A stretch of 64,000 bases of DNA from the NCBI RefSeq assembly GCF_004339675.1, contig NZ_SLVM01000004.1, positions 62,001 to 126,000 of the forward strand. Reading direction: 5' to 3'. The notes below the pieces were generated by a model that was given only the letters and a program-made list of their open reading frames with translations, did not search any database and was not told the origin of the DNA. Of the stretch, positions 44,806-53,657 are shown one piece after another. The position numbers were made by a program, and so were the translations under genes. Numbering within the stretch: the stretch's first letter is position 1; each line of letters starts with the position of its first letter. The DNA is from Rhodovulum steppense. GTDB lineage: Bacteria > Pseudomonadota > Alphaproteobacteria > Rhodobacterales > Rhodobacteraceae.

Positions 44806-44973
44806 GGTCCGGCAAAGCGGTGATCGGTCGGGAATGGAGACATTGCTGCGCGCCAAGCATGCCGACATGGTGCTGCTGTGCGGCGGCGCCCCGCGCGGAG
44901 CCGAACGGATCGCCGCGTGCTGCCGATCGGGCTGATCGTCTTTCCGGGCTCGGGCATCACCGACATGCGATAG
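44806..44973 (+). pseudogene. DUF2493 (SLOG-type) protein, deleted and frame-broken remnant
   Basis: Two pieces of one family in different frames. The first (44833-44914) reads LRAKHADMVLLCGGAPRGAERIA, the second (44914-44973) reads RVLPIGLIVFPGSGITDMR and stops. In intact DUF2493 proteins these segments are separated by about 35 residues with a second nucleotide-site motif, which is missing here. DUF2493 genes are common on plasmids and mobile islands. The relic supports past gain of such an element. Confidence 0.65.
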
Positions 44974-44993
44974 TCATACCTCCTGTGTTTGCC

Positions 44994-45409
44994 TTACAAG
45001 ATGATCAGGCGCTCTCTCTCAGCAGCGCGTGGCGGATAGGCGAGGCTCGACCGTGAAATCCCCACCAGCCTGCACGCCCGCCTTTCCGTGAACTTATGCT
45101 TCTCCATCAGTTTCCTCACTGCCGCCCGGCGGTGTGCAGGCGTCAGGAGTTTTCTGCCAGCAGCCCCTTGAGACCGGCGTTGTCCGGCATGGCATCGGCC
45201 AGGAGACGCCTCAACTCGGCATTCTCGGCTTCCAGATCCTTCAGCCGCCGTAGGTCAGACACCGTCATGCCGCCATACCTGGCCTTACACTTGTAGAGCG
45301 TGGCGTCCGACATGACGTACTTGCGGCACAGCTCCGAGACCTTCGCCCCGGCCGCATACTCCTGCAGAACCCCCACGATCTGTTCTTCGGTAAAGCGTGC
45401 CTTGCGCAT
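44994..45409 (-). mobile_element. IS3-family (IS407-like) remnant: orfA and start of orfB
   Basis: OrfA (45143-45409, 88 codons) is nearly intact: RKARFTEEQIVGVLQEYAAG, YGGMTVSDLRRLKDLEAENA and LRRLLADAMPDNAGLKGLL. OrfB continues in the -1 frame through an AAAAC slip site near 45146 and reads LLTPAHRRAAVRKLMEKHK, then FTERRACRLVGISRSSL, before a TAA at 44994-44996. The DDE catalytic domain (about 230 residues) is deleted, so the element is dead. Its left end joins the DUF2493 relic. Confidence 0.85.
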
Positions 45410-45504
45410 CGTCTGTTCTCCTCGTTGCTGCGAACACTACAAGAACAAACTCTCCGAATGAATGGCTCAGCTTTCCGGTGGCAGGTCATTCGATGAAGAG
45501 CGAC

Positions 45505-46207
45505 GCCGCAGCGCATGTATGGACTGGGCGGTGCCCGACTACACCACCTTGTGTCGACGCCAGAAGACGCTCGCCGTTCAGATCCCGTATCGGCGCGTCG
45601 ACGGCCCGCTGACCCTGCTGGTCGACAGCACCGGGATCAAGTTCCTCGGTGACGGCGGATGGCAGGCCAGAAAGCACGGCGCCCAGGGTCGGCGCCAGTG
45701 GCGCAAGCTCCATCTGGCGATGGATACCGCCACGTCTGACATCCGGGCAGTGGAATTCACTCCCAGCAGCGATGGCGACAGTCCGGTCTTGCCGGACCTG
45801 CTGGACCAGATCCCCGAGGGCGAAGACATCGGGACCGTGACCGCGGACGGTGCCTGTGACACGCGCCGCGGCCACACCGCCATCATCAAGCGCCAAGCCG
45901 TCGCGATCATCCCGATCCGCAAGAACGGCCGACCGTGGCAAGAGGGCTGCCCCGGCGCAATCGCCCGAAACGAAACCTTGCGCGCCACCCGGCACTACGG
46001 CAGGGCCTTCTGGAAGCGATGGACGGGATACCACGTCCGAAACCGCATCGCGGCAAGAGACCCCGACCGCCAGACCGCCGAAATCCAGATCCGCATAGCA
46101 TTGCTGAACCGCTTCTCGGTCCTCGGAGCGGCCGAGATCATTCCTGTGGCCTGAAATCAACGGGAAAGGGGAAGTCACGCCTCAGGCGTGAGCTGCGCAA
46201 CAACGCC
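45505..46207 (+). mobile_element. IS5-family (IS903-like) transposase remnant with right inverted repeat
   Basis: The frame (45462-46154) matches an IS5 transposase from DWAVPDYTTLCRRQKTLAV on, with LLVDSTGIKFLGDGGWQARK carrying the first Asp and VTADGACDTRRGH the second. The N-terminal about 80 residues are missing at the junction with the IS3 remnant near 45500. About 20 residues are deleted after WKRWTGYH, where the third catalytic residue (Glu in SRAETKMHCVK-like copies) should be. The right terminal repeat is visible as GGCGTTGTTGCGCAGCTCAC on the minus strand, ending at 46207, and an adjacent TCACGCCTCAGGCGTGA hairpin. cas3 follows. Confidence 0.8.
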
Positions 46208-46360
46208 ATGATTTTCCACCTGCTCGAGATCTGGGGGCTCCCCCAAACCCGGCGTGGTTCAGGGTCCGACCCGAGGCAGTATCGAAGTCAGAAAGGCTTC
46301 ACCTGCGTCCTCCCGTCAATAAAAATGCCTTGTCATGCTGAAGGAATACCCGTGGAATTG

Positions 46361-46385
46361 GAGCATGTGAATTTAGAGCATGTGA
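46361..46385 (+). repeat. Tandem decamer GAGCATGTGA x2 before cas3
   Basis: GAGCATGTGA occurs at 46361-46370 and 46376-46385, 15 bases apart. If cas3 starts at the TTG (46394), the pair lies just upstream of the start and could be a regulator site. If it starts at the ATG (46325), the repeats are coding. Confidence 0.35.
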
Positions 46386-46393
46386 GGGTCTAT

Positions 46394-48928
46394 TTGATTT
46401 TTTCACAAAAAGGATCAAGTGCTTGGGGAAAATGCAACAATGCCACATGCGAATTCCATCATCTGGCGCACCATTCAGCGGATGTTGCCGCGGTCTTCCT
46501 TGAACTGATCGAACAGCCTCATTTGCGAGCACGGGCCAATGCGGCGTGCGGGCAGCCTCTTGGCAAGGAGGAGTTGCGCTGCCTTGCCGCCCTGGTCTTT
46601 CTTCATGACATCGGCAAGCTGGCACCGGGGTTTCAGGCGAAGGGATGGCCAGAGGGGGCCGACGTAACCCCGCGAGGACATCTCGAGTGCGGCTGGCTAT
46701 GGCTCACACAGGGATCACCGGAGTCATTGGGCGGCAACATCGCGCATATGTTGCGTTGGTCAAATGCACCGGGCCTGGAAGACTGGTTTGGCGCGCTGTT
46801 CGCCCACCATGGTCGGCCGGTGCCGAAGCCCAGCCCGGGAACGGCCAGAGTCGCCTTCCCATCGGGAAAGGTCGCGGGTTACGATTGGAAGGCTCAAGAG
46901 GCCGTCATGGGCAGGGCGCTACTGGACTGGTTTCCCGAGATCATGACGTCCTCGGCACCGGAGCCCGTTCCGCCACTTGTGCACTTCTTTTGCGGGCTAT
47001 TGACGCTTGCCGACTGGATCGGATCGGATCGGAGGGCCTTTCCGTTCGAGTCTACCTTCCGGAGAGATTACTGGGAGACCGCCAGAACGCGTGCGGCAGA
47101 CAGAGTGGCCGCGATCGGGCTCGCCGGGGGTAGCCTGCGCCTGTGCGGCGCGCCCGGCTGGGCGCTGATCTCGGACCATCCGTCCCCGCGCCCGGCGCAG
47201 CAGGCCGTCGGCTCCGTGCCTGCAACCGAGCGCCTTGTCCTGCTGGAGGCGGAAACCGGGTCGGGCAAGACAGAGGCTGCGCTTTGGCGCTTTGCCACGC
47301 TGTTGGCTGCCGAAGAAGTTGACGCCCTCTATTTCGCCGTTCCTACGCGCGCCGCGGCGCGGCAACTGCATCGACGGGTCAACACGGCGCTGAAACGGAT
47401 GTTCGATGCCGCGCCCGAGGCCGTTCTGGCAGTGCCGGGGCAGCTTCTGGCCGGAGAGGCGGCGGGCCGACGGCTGCCCGGTTTCGAGGTGCTCTGGGAC
47501 GACACCGCGTCCCGGCCAGCCCGTTGGGCAGCCGAACATGCCGCGCGATATCTCGCCGCGCAGGTGGCCGTGGGGACGGTCGATCAGGTGGCTCTCGGGG
47601 GCTTGCGCGTGAAATATGCGCATCTGCGCGGAAGCGCGCTGTCGCGGGCGCTCCTGGTGATCGACGAGGTCCATGCGTCGGATGCCTACATGACCGAGGT
47701 GCAGCTTGCGATGGTGCGCAGCCATCTGGCGCTCGGCGGTCATGCGATGCTGATGTCTGCGACGCTCGGGGCGGCAGCGCGGCGCAGGTGGTTGAGCGAG
47801 GCGTCGGCCGATCTGGCCGCCGATACCGCGCGGCCCTATCCGGCGGTATGGACGAGCCGCGGGCCGCAAGCTGTCGCGCCGGATCGCGATTCCGGCAAGG
47901 CCGTGCATGTCGAGGCGCATCGGGGCTGGACAGGAGACGAGGCCGCACGCCTGGCGCTCGAGGCCGCGGACCGGGGCGCGCGGGTGCTGGTGATCCGCAA
48001 TACGGTGATCCGGGCGCAGGAAACCTTTGCAGCCTGCCATGCCGCCCGACCCGATCTGCTGCTGGCGGTCGAGGGGCAACCGACCCTGCATCACAGCCGG
48101 TTCGCGGCCGAGGATCGGGCGCTGCTCGACATCGCGGTCGAGGACGCCATCGGCAAGGACAGCCCAATCGGCGGGCGCATCGTGATCGGAACGCAGACAC
48201 TCGAACAATCGCTCGACCTCTGCGCCGACCTGCTGATCGCCGACCTGTGTCCGATGGATGTGCTGCTGCAACGGATCGGGCGGCTGCACCGGCATCGTCG
48301 GCCCCGGCCGCCGGGGTTCGAGGCGGCGCGCGCCATCGTCCTGTGCCCGCCTGACGGGCTCGACCCGCTGACCCGCACTGCGGAAAACGGGCTGGGCGCA
48401 TATGCGAACGGGCCCAGCCTGTCGGGGGTCTATGTCGATGTTCCGGGGTTGGCCGCGACCCTGGCCGAGATCGAGGCGCGCCCGGTCTGGAAGATTCCGG
48501 CGATGAACCGCGCTCTGGTCGAAGCCGCCACGCATCCCGAGGCGCTCGACCGGATTGCTGCGGCGCAGGGCTGGCAACCCTACCGCCAGCGCGTCACCGG
48601 CAAGGCCCTCGCCGAGATGGGGGCGGCCGGTCTGGTGCTGCTGGACCGGACGGCGCCGCTGCCCCGGAGCTTTCCCGATGACGAAAGGATAAGAACGCGG
48701 CTGGGCGAGGACGGCGTCATTCTGACCCTGCCCGAGGGCACGCGGGGGGCCTTCGGGACGCCGATCACCCGGCTGGCGCTGCCGGCGCACTGGTCACGCG
48801 GGCTGACCGGGGAGGAAGAGGTGCAGATCGATCCGGGGCCGCCGATAAGGGTGACCGTTTCTGACAGGGTGATGGTCTACGGTCCAGCGGGACTCATGCA
48901 GGAACTGGGGGAACAGCATGGCGCATGA
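46394..48928 (+). CDS. cas3: CRISPR-associated nuclease/helicase Cas3 (type I-E)
   Basis: An 844-residue HD nuclease fused to an SF2 helicase that degrades DNA marked by Cascade. The HD motif is HHLAHHSADVAAVF with FLHDIGKLAPGF. Walker A is EAETGSGKTEAALW, the DEAD-box is LLVIDEVHASDAYM, motif III is LMSATLG, and motif VI is QRIGRLHRHR with the TLEQSLDLCADLLI segment. GAGGG stands six bases before the TTG at 46394 and puts the start ten residues before the conserved AWGK. The frame is open to an ATG at 46325, which adds 23 residues and has no ribosome site. It overlaps cse1 by 11 bases. The usual order cas3-cse1-cse2-cas7-cas5-cas6e-cas1-cas2 is complete. Confidence 0.95.
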   Translation: MIFSQKGSSAWGKCNNATCEFHHLAHHSADVAAVFLELIEQPHLRARANAACGQPLGKEELRCLAALVFLHDIGKLAPGFQAKGWPEGADVTPRGHLECGWLWLTQGSPESLGGNIAHMLRWSNAPGLEDWFGALFAHHGRPVPKPSPGTARVAFPSGKVAGYDWKAQEAVMGRALLDWFPEIMTSSAPEPVPPLVHFFCGLLTLADWIGSDRRAFPFESTFRRDYWETARTRAADRVAAIGLAGGSLRLCGAPGWALISDHPSPRPAQQAVGSVPATERLVLLEAETGSGKTEAALWRFATLLAAEEVDALYFAVPTRAAARQLHRRVNTALKRMFDAAPEAVLAVPGQLLAGEAAGRRLPGFEVLWDDTASRPARWAAEHAARYLAAQVAVGTVDQVALGGLRVKYAHLRGSALSRALLVIDEVHASDAYMTEVQLAMVRSHLALGGHAMLMSATLGAAARRRWLSEASADLAADTARPYPAVWTSRGPQAVAPDRDSGKAVHVEAHRGWTGDEAARLALEAADRGARVLVIRNTVIRAQETFAACHAARPDLLLAVEGQPTLHHSRFAAEDRALLDIAVEDAIGKDSPIGGRIVIGTQTLEQSLDLCADLLIADLCPMDVLLQRIGRLHRHRRPRPPGFEAARAIVLCPPDGLDPLTRTAENGLGAYANGPSLSGVYVDVPGLAATLAEIEARPVWKIPAMNRALVEAATHPEALDRIAAAQGWQPYRQRVTGKALAEMGAAGLVLLDRTAPLPRSFPDDERIRTRLGEDGVILTLPEGTRGAFGTPITRLALPAHWSRGLTGEEEVQIDPGPPIRVTVSDRVMVYGPAGLMQELGEQHGA

Positions 48929-50456
48929 TCTGTTGCACGATCCGCTGATCCAGACGGACCGGGATTGGCACAGCCTGCCCGGCTTGATGGCGGCGATGGT
49001 GCGGGGCGAGGTGGCGGACTTCCCGGCGCTGCGCCCGCACCAGCGCCCCGCCTGGCACATGTTCCTCGTGCAACTCGCGGTGCTGGCGCTGGATGCCTCG
49101 GGGCAGCGCGAACCCCGACAGACGGAAGACGGCTGGCGCGCCGCGCTTCGTGCGCTGACGTCGGATTTCCCCGACGACGCTCCGTGGCAGTTGATCGGCG
49201 AGGACCGCAGCCGCCCCGCGTTTCTGCAGCCGCCCGATCCCGGCGGGCTGAAATGGTCCGCCGTCGCGACGCCCGATGCGCTCGACATGCTGATCACCTC
49301 GCGCAACCACGAGCTGAAGCGCGAGATAGCGCATCAGGCTGAAGCCCAAGATTGGGTATTCGCCCTGATGAGCCTTCAGACAATGGAGGGGTATGGTGGT
49401 GGCGGCGGGACGCTCAACGGCATCGCAAGGATGAACAAGGGGAACTCATCTCGCGTGCTATTGGGACTTGCCCCGGCACGCCCCGGCTCTGCCGAGATCG
49501 ACCCCTCGGCCTGGTGGGCCCGCGATGTGCGCCGCCTGCTGGCGGGGCGCGAGGGGCTTGCCGGCAAGGCGCTGCTCTGGCTCTGCCCCTGGCCCGAGGG
49601 ACGGTCGCTGGACCTTTACACGCTCGATCCGCTGTTCATCGAGGTCTGCCGCCGAATCCGGCTGACCCTCCGCGACGGGCGAATGGCGGCCGAGCGCAGC
49701 ACCTCGAAGGGGCCGCGGGTGGCCGCGAAGGAGGCCAGGGGCAATACCGGCGATCCCTGGGCGCCGATCCATCTGACCGAGGGCAAGAGCCTGACGCTGG
49801 GCGAGCGCGACTGGACCCACGAGTTGCTCGTCGATCTGCTCTATCGCGGGGACTGGCAGGTTCCGCTGCTCGCCCAACCGAGCCAGGAGGAAGAAGCGGC
49901 GCCGATGTTGCTGGTGGCCGAGGCGTTCTCGCGGGGCAATTCCAAGACCGACGGGTTCCGCTCCCGCATCGTGCCGGTGCCGAAGGCGATGGTTGGACAC
50001 ATGCTCGGAGCCCGCCCGCGGAACCTGGCCGAGGGGATACTTGAAGATGTCAAAGCCGTATCAGGCGCTCTGTCCCACAGTCTCCAACTGGCTTCGACTG
50101 AAGGGGATCCTGAAAAACTGAAGACGGAACGGAAAGGGCAGGCTTCACGCGCGAAGCTTTCAAAATATTCCGCACCTGCCTGCGAGGCGCTGCGGCGCGA
50201 GGCCGACCGCCGTTTCTTTGCCGAGCTTTGGGTGCGATTGGCAGAAACCACGGATCAAGGGATCGGGCGCTTGCGTCGGAGCTTTCTGGATGGGCTGGCA
50301 AAGGTCGCGCGGGCCGAGTTCGCCGCCGCGCTGCCGGGTATTCCCTGCGCCACGCTCATGCGCCCGCGCGCCGAGGTCCGCGCGCGCCGCGCGCTGGAAG
50401 CAGGGCTGCGCAAGGCGATGAAGGATTTCAAGCAACCGGAGGGGATGGATGTCTGA
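48918..50456 (+). CDS. casA: Cascade large subunit Cse1 (Cas8e/CasA)
   Basis: A 512-residue large subunit that recognises the PAM and recruits Cas3. The N-terminus LLHDPLIQTDRDWHSLPGL and the ALRPHQRPAWHMFLVQLAVLAL segment are typical of Cse1. QTMEGYGGGGGTLNGIARM is the glycine loop near residue 160. It ends in a helical bundle (LRRSFLDGLAKVARAEF). The start overlaps the cas3 end and the stop overlaps the cse2 start, so translation is coupled throughout. Confidence 0.93.
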   Translation: MAHDLLHDPLIQTDRDWHSLPGLMAAMVRGEVADFPALRPHQRPAWHMFLVQLAVLALDASGQREPRQTEDGWRAALRALTSDFPDDAPWQLIGEDRSRPAFLQPPDPGGLKWSAVATPDALDMLITSRNHELKREIAHQAEAQDWVFALMSLQTMEGYGGGGGTLNGIARMNKGNSSRVLLGLAPARPGSAEIDPSAWWARDVRRLLAGREGLAGKALLWLCPWPEGRSLDLYTLDPLFIEVCRRIRLTLRDGRMAAERSTSKGPRVAAKEARGNTGDPWAPIHLTEGKSLTLGERDWTHELLVDLLYRGDWQVPLLAQPSQEEEAAPMLLVAEAFSRGNSKTDGFRSRIVPVPKAMVGHMLGARPRNLAEGILEDVKAVSGALSHSLQLASTEGDPEKLKTERKGQASRAKLSKYSAPACEALRREADRRFFAELWVRLAETTDQGIGRLRRSFLDGLAKVARAEFAAALPGIPCATLMRPRAEVRARRALEAGLRKAMKDFKQPEGMDV

Positions 50457-50979
50457 GACCACTGACGACATGGCCCGCAATGCGGTGGCGATCGCCGCCG
50501 CATTGGCTGCGGCAGATTCTGGCGAGAAGGCCGAGGCCCGGCGCATGGACGAGGGCGGTGCGCCGATATTCTGGCGGCAGGTGGCGCGGCTGAAGCTGCC
50601 CCGCTGGCAGGAAGCCGGTTGGCTGCGCTTCACCCGCATGGTGGCGATCCTGACGCCGGCCAGCGCGGGGCAGACGATCCATGATCCGAAACGTCCAGTC
50701 GGTGCCGTTCTTGCAGACGGGGGCAGCCCGCTGGCCGATCTCAGGCCACCAAACAGACCGTTCGTTTCCGAACAGCGCCTCGCGCGGCTCTTGGCTGCGC
50801 GGGGAGACGCTAGGCGCGACGCGCTGGAACGTGCGATCCGCATGCTGGCGCGCAATCATCCGTCAATGAACGTGGTTGATCTGGCCCGCCTGAACTACGG
50901 ACGCGACCGCAACGAGCTTGCCCGCGCCTATTACCAACGCATTGATTTTGCCCCGACCGAGGAGAGCCAAGATGCCTGA
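50449..50979 (+). CDS. casB: Cascade small subunit Cse2 (CasB)
   Basis: A 176-residue all-helical small subunit that stabilises the R-loop along the Cascade belly. FWRQVARLKLPRWQEAGWLRF and AGQTIHDPKRPVGAVLADGG, then SEQRLARLLAARGDARRDAL and LARLNYGRDRNELARAYYQ match the family. The start lies inside the cse1 end and the stop inside the cas7 start. Confidence 0.92.
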   Translation: MSETTDDMARNAVAIAAALAAADSGEKAEARRMDEGGAPIFWRQVARLKLPRWQEAGWLRFTRMVAILTPASAGQTIHDPKRPVGAVLADGGSPLADLRPPNRPFVSEQRLARLLAARGDARRDALERAIRMLARNHPSMNVVDLARLNYGRDRNELARAYYQRIDFAPTEESQDA

Positions 50980-52180
50980 TCCGCGTTTCCTGCAAATCCA
51001 TTTCCTCGCGCCCTATACCGCGGCGCTCCTGAACCGCGACGACGCGGGCCTGGCGAAGCGCTTGCCCTATGGCGGGCACCTTCGCACCCGCGTGAGTTCT
51101 CAATGTTTGAAATACCATTGGCGGTGGGCTGACGATCTCCATGCGCTGAGCGAGATCGCGGGATGGGCGAAATCATACCGTTCGCGCAGCATTGTCGACA
51201 GTCTCATAGTAGAGGAATGCCGAGACGGTTTCTCCGATGAGGTTGTCAGTGCCTTGGCTCAATGGTTCAACTTCGCTGTCTATAGCGGAAAAGGTGACGA
51301 GAAACCGAAGAAGAGAGGAGTGGCCGCAAAGGCTGATGAAAAAGAGGGGCGTCCCACACTTCTGTTCGGAGAGCCGGAAATCCGCTGGCTGAAGAGCGAG
51401 TTTGTGCGTTTGGCTAAAGAGGCAGACGGAGAGCCGGACACGGCATTCAGCCTTGGCGAAAGCTGGGTCGGTTTGCCGAAGAAAGGGCGAAGCGAGTTCC
51501 AGAAAAATCGCGAGGCGAACCTTGAGGCGCTGCGTCAGGCAGGGGAAGTTCCCGCCGGCCTGACCGGCGCGCTGTTCGGGCGGATGGTCACCTCGGACCC
51601 CAAGGCCAATATCGAGGCCCCCGTCCATGTCGCCCATGCCTTCACCGTGCATGCCGAAGAGGCCGAAAGCGACTATTTCATTGCCGCCGACGATCTGGCC
51701 CGCGGAGAGGATACCGGCGCGGATACGATCCAGGAAACCGAACTGACCTCCGGCCTGTTCTACGGCTATGTGGTTGTGGACATCCCCGGCCTTCTGTCCA
51801 ATCTCGGCGGCGATGCGCGGCTGGCGGGCGAGGCGCTGCACAATCTCGTCTACCTGATCGCCGAGGTCTCGCCAGGGGCCAAGCTGGGCTCGACCGCACC
51901 CTATTCCCGTGCGTCCTTTCTCATGCTCGAGGCAGGTGACCGCCAGCCGCGGTCTCTGGCCGAGGCATTCCGCAGCCCCTGTTCGGCGGAAACCGGGCAG
52001 GCTGTGGCGGCGCTGTCCGAGCACCTCGCAGCGCTCGATGCGGCCTATGCGACGGGCGAGAGCCGGCATGTCATGTCGCTGGCCAATGCCGAGGTTCCGG
52101 GAGCGGAACGCGGGACGCTGGCCGATCTGGCCGGTTTCGCGCAAGGACTGCCCGCACGGATCGCGGACCGTGCGGCATGA
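50972..52180 (+). CDS. casC: Cascade backbone subunit Cas7e (CasC)
   Basis: A 402-residue RAMP-fold backbone protein, six copies of which line the crRNA. The signature FLQIHFLAPYTAALLNRDDAG and HLRTRVSSQCLKYHWR are the N-terminal strand and RNA-contact loop. NIEAPVHVAHAFTVHAEEAESDYF and TELTSGLFYGYVVVDIPGLLSNLG are the palm motifs, and KLGSTAPYSRASFLMLEAG the C-terminal one. The ATG at 50972 overlaps the cse2 stop by eight bases. Codon use and GC are slightly lower between 51.1 and 51.5 kb. Confidence 0.95.
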   Translation: MPDPRFLQIHFLAPYTAALLNRDDAGLAKRLPYGGHLRTRVSSQCLKYHWRWADDLHALSEIAGWAKSYRSRSIVDSLIVEECRDGFSDEVVSALAQWFNFAVYSGKGDEKPKKRGVAAKADEKEGRPTLLFGEPEIRWLKSEFVRLAKEADGEPDTAFSLGESWVGLPKKGRSEFQKNREANLEALRQAGEVPAGLTGALFGRMVTSDPKANIEAPVHVAHAFTVHAEEAESDYFIAADDLARGEDTGADTIQETELTSGLFYGYVVVDIPGLLSNLGGDARLAGEALHNLVYLIAEVSPGAKLGSTAPYSRASFLMLEAGDRQPRSLAEAFRSPCSAETGQAVAALSEHLAALDAAYATGESRHVMSLANAEVPGAERGTLADLAGFAQGLPARIADRAA

Positions 52181-52911
52181 CGCATCGCTGGCTGCATCTG
52201 CGCCTGTCGGCGCCGCTCATGGCCTTTGGCGGGGTCGCCATCGACCATGTCGGGCACACGCGCGATTTTCCCTCGGCCTCGATGCTGACGGGGCTTTTAG
52301 CCAATGCGCTCGGCTGGCGGCGCGAAGAGGCCGAGAGGCATCAGGCGCTGCAGGACCGTCTGGTTTTCGCGGCACTGATTGCGCGACAGGGGCGCGTTCT
52401 CACGGATGGCCAGAACGCGCGGCTGTACGAAGCCGAACCCGGCTGGACGACGTCGGGGGTACCTGAAACGCGCAACAGTGGACCGAGCTACTCGAACCCA
52501 CCGGTCCGAAATCAGGTCGGCAACCAGGCAGGTCGGAAGTGGATGACGCACCGCCGACGCCGCGACTACCTGGTCGATCACGATTGCCGCGTTGTTCTTC
52601 GCCTCGAACCAGGCGAGGGACCGGAACTAGACGCCCTTGCTCGCGCTCTTGAGCGCCCAGCTCGTCCGCTTTTCATCGGGCGGAAGCCCTGCTTGCCCGC
52701 GGCGCCACTGCTTCAGGGTTGGCTCAACGCCTCTACGGCAAGAGCAGCGATCGAAACCTTGGGCCTCGCGGGCCGTGCGCTCTGGCCGTCGACGGACGGC
52801 GAGGCCGACGGAACGGTTCGCGACCTGCAGGATCTCCGCAACTGGCGCTCCGGCCTGCACGGCGGAAGCCGACGTGTGATCGAGGCCGAGATCGCGGGAG
52901 GTGCTTCATGA
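52177..52911 (+). CDS. casD: Cascade subunit Cas5e (CasD)
   Basis: A 244-residue RAMP protein that caps the 5' handle of the crRNA. LHLRLSAPLMAFGGVAIDHV, then RDFPSASMLTGLLANALGWR are the Cas5e start, YLVDHDCRVVLRLE the second strand, and PLFIGRKPCLPAAPLL the conserved RKPCLP motif. Overlaps cas7 and cas6e by four bases each (ATGA). Confidence 0.95.
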   Translation: MTHRWLHLRLSAPLMAFGGVAIDHVGHTRDFPSASMLTGLLANALGWRREEAERHQALQDRLVFAALIARQGRVLTDGQNARLYEAEPGWTTSGVPETRNSGPSYSNPPVRNQVGNQAGRKWMTHRRRRDYLVDHDCRVVLRLEPGEGPELDALARALERPARPLFIGRKPCLPAAPLLQGWLNASTARAAIETLGLAGRALWPSTDGEADGTVRDLQDLRNWRSGLHGGSRRVIEAEIAGGAS

Positions 52912-53657
52912 CTATCCATCTGGTCGAACTCCCGGTTGAGTTGCGCAGCCTTCATCTATGGGCCGGCAGGCGGGGGCTTGGCGGAAGCTTCGACGAGGGG
53001 CTGGCGCTGCACCATGTGCTGGGCGAGGCGTTTGGCCCGGCCATGTTGCAACCCTTTCGCCTGATGGTGGCGCCACGCGCCCGGGCCGGGTCGCTTTACG
53101 CCTATTCCCGGCACTCCGCCGATGAGCTTCGCGATGCTGGCAGCCGCGGTCTTACCCCTGGCCTGGCAGATGTGGTCCGACTCGATCGCCTGCGATCCCT
53201 CGCCCGCCCGGCGGAAAGCTGGACGGCCGGTCTGAGGCTCGGCTTCGATCTGCGGATGCGGCCGGTCGTCCGGCTCGCTTCTGCGTTCAAGGGACAGACT
53301 GAAACCGGCACGCAAGTCAACTTTCGCAAGGGGGCCGAGATCGACGCCTTTCTCGCCGCCGCCCTGCGGGGTGGCGCGGCGGAGCGCGAGGCCGTCTATC
53401 TCGATTGGCTGGCCGACCGACTGGCCCCGGCGGCGGAACTCGAGCGCGACATGAGCCGTCTCGCCTCTTTCCGCCGGAGCACTGTTCAGCGCAGCGGCCG
53501 GCGGATCGAAGGGCCCGACGCCACCGTTCACGGCACCCTCACCATCACCGACCCCGACGCCTTTGCCGGGTTGCTGGCAAGGGGCGTGGGGCGCCATCGC
53601 GCCTATGGGTACGGCATGCTCCTGCTGCGTCCGCTGCAGCGGAAACGGGCATGCTGA
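52908..53657 (+). CDS. casE: crRNA endonuclease Cas6e (CasE)
   Basis: A 249-residue processing enzyme that cleaves the repeat RNA below its stem and stays bound to the 3' hairpin. The N-terminal ferredoxin-like domain has LALHHVLGEAFGPAMLQPFR, containing the catalytic His region expected near residue 35. The C-terminal Gly-rich loop is GLLARGVGRHRAYGYGMLLL. The start at 52908 overlaps the cas5e stop. The repeats downstream carry the matching CCCCGC/GCGGGG stem. Confidence 0.94.
   Translation: MTIHLVELPVELRSLHLWAGRRGLGGSFDEGLALHHVLGEAFGPAMLQPFRLMVAPRARAGSLYAYSRHSADELRDAGSRGLTPGLADVVRLDRLRSLARPAESWTAGLRLGFDLRMRPVVRLASAFKGQTETGTQVNFRKGAEIDAFLAAALRGGAAEREAVYLDWLADRLAPAAELERDMSRLASFRRSTVQRSGRRIEGPDATVHGTLTITDPDAFAGLLARGVGRHRAYGYGMLLLRPLQRKRAC

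Noticed and set aside
46236-46260. GGCTCCCCCAAACCCGGCG before cas3 resembles the first part of the CRISPR repeat.
   Set aside because: Only the first nine bases match exactly, the stem-forming second half is not conserved, and there is no second unit at 61 bases.
46325-46394. Cas3 start at the ATG 46325.
   Set aside because: Kept as an alternative only: no ribosome site, and the extra 23 residues are not Cas3-like.
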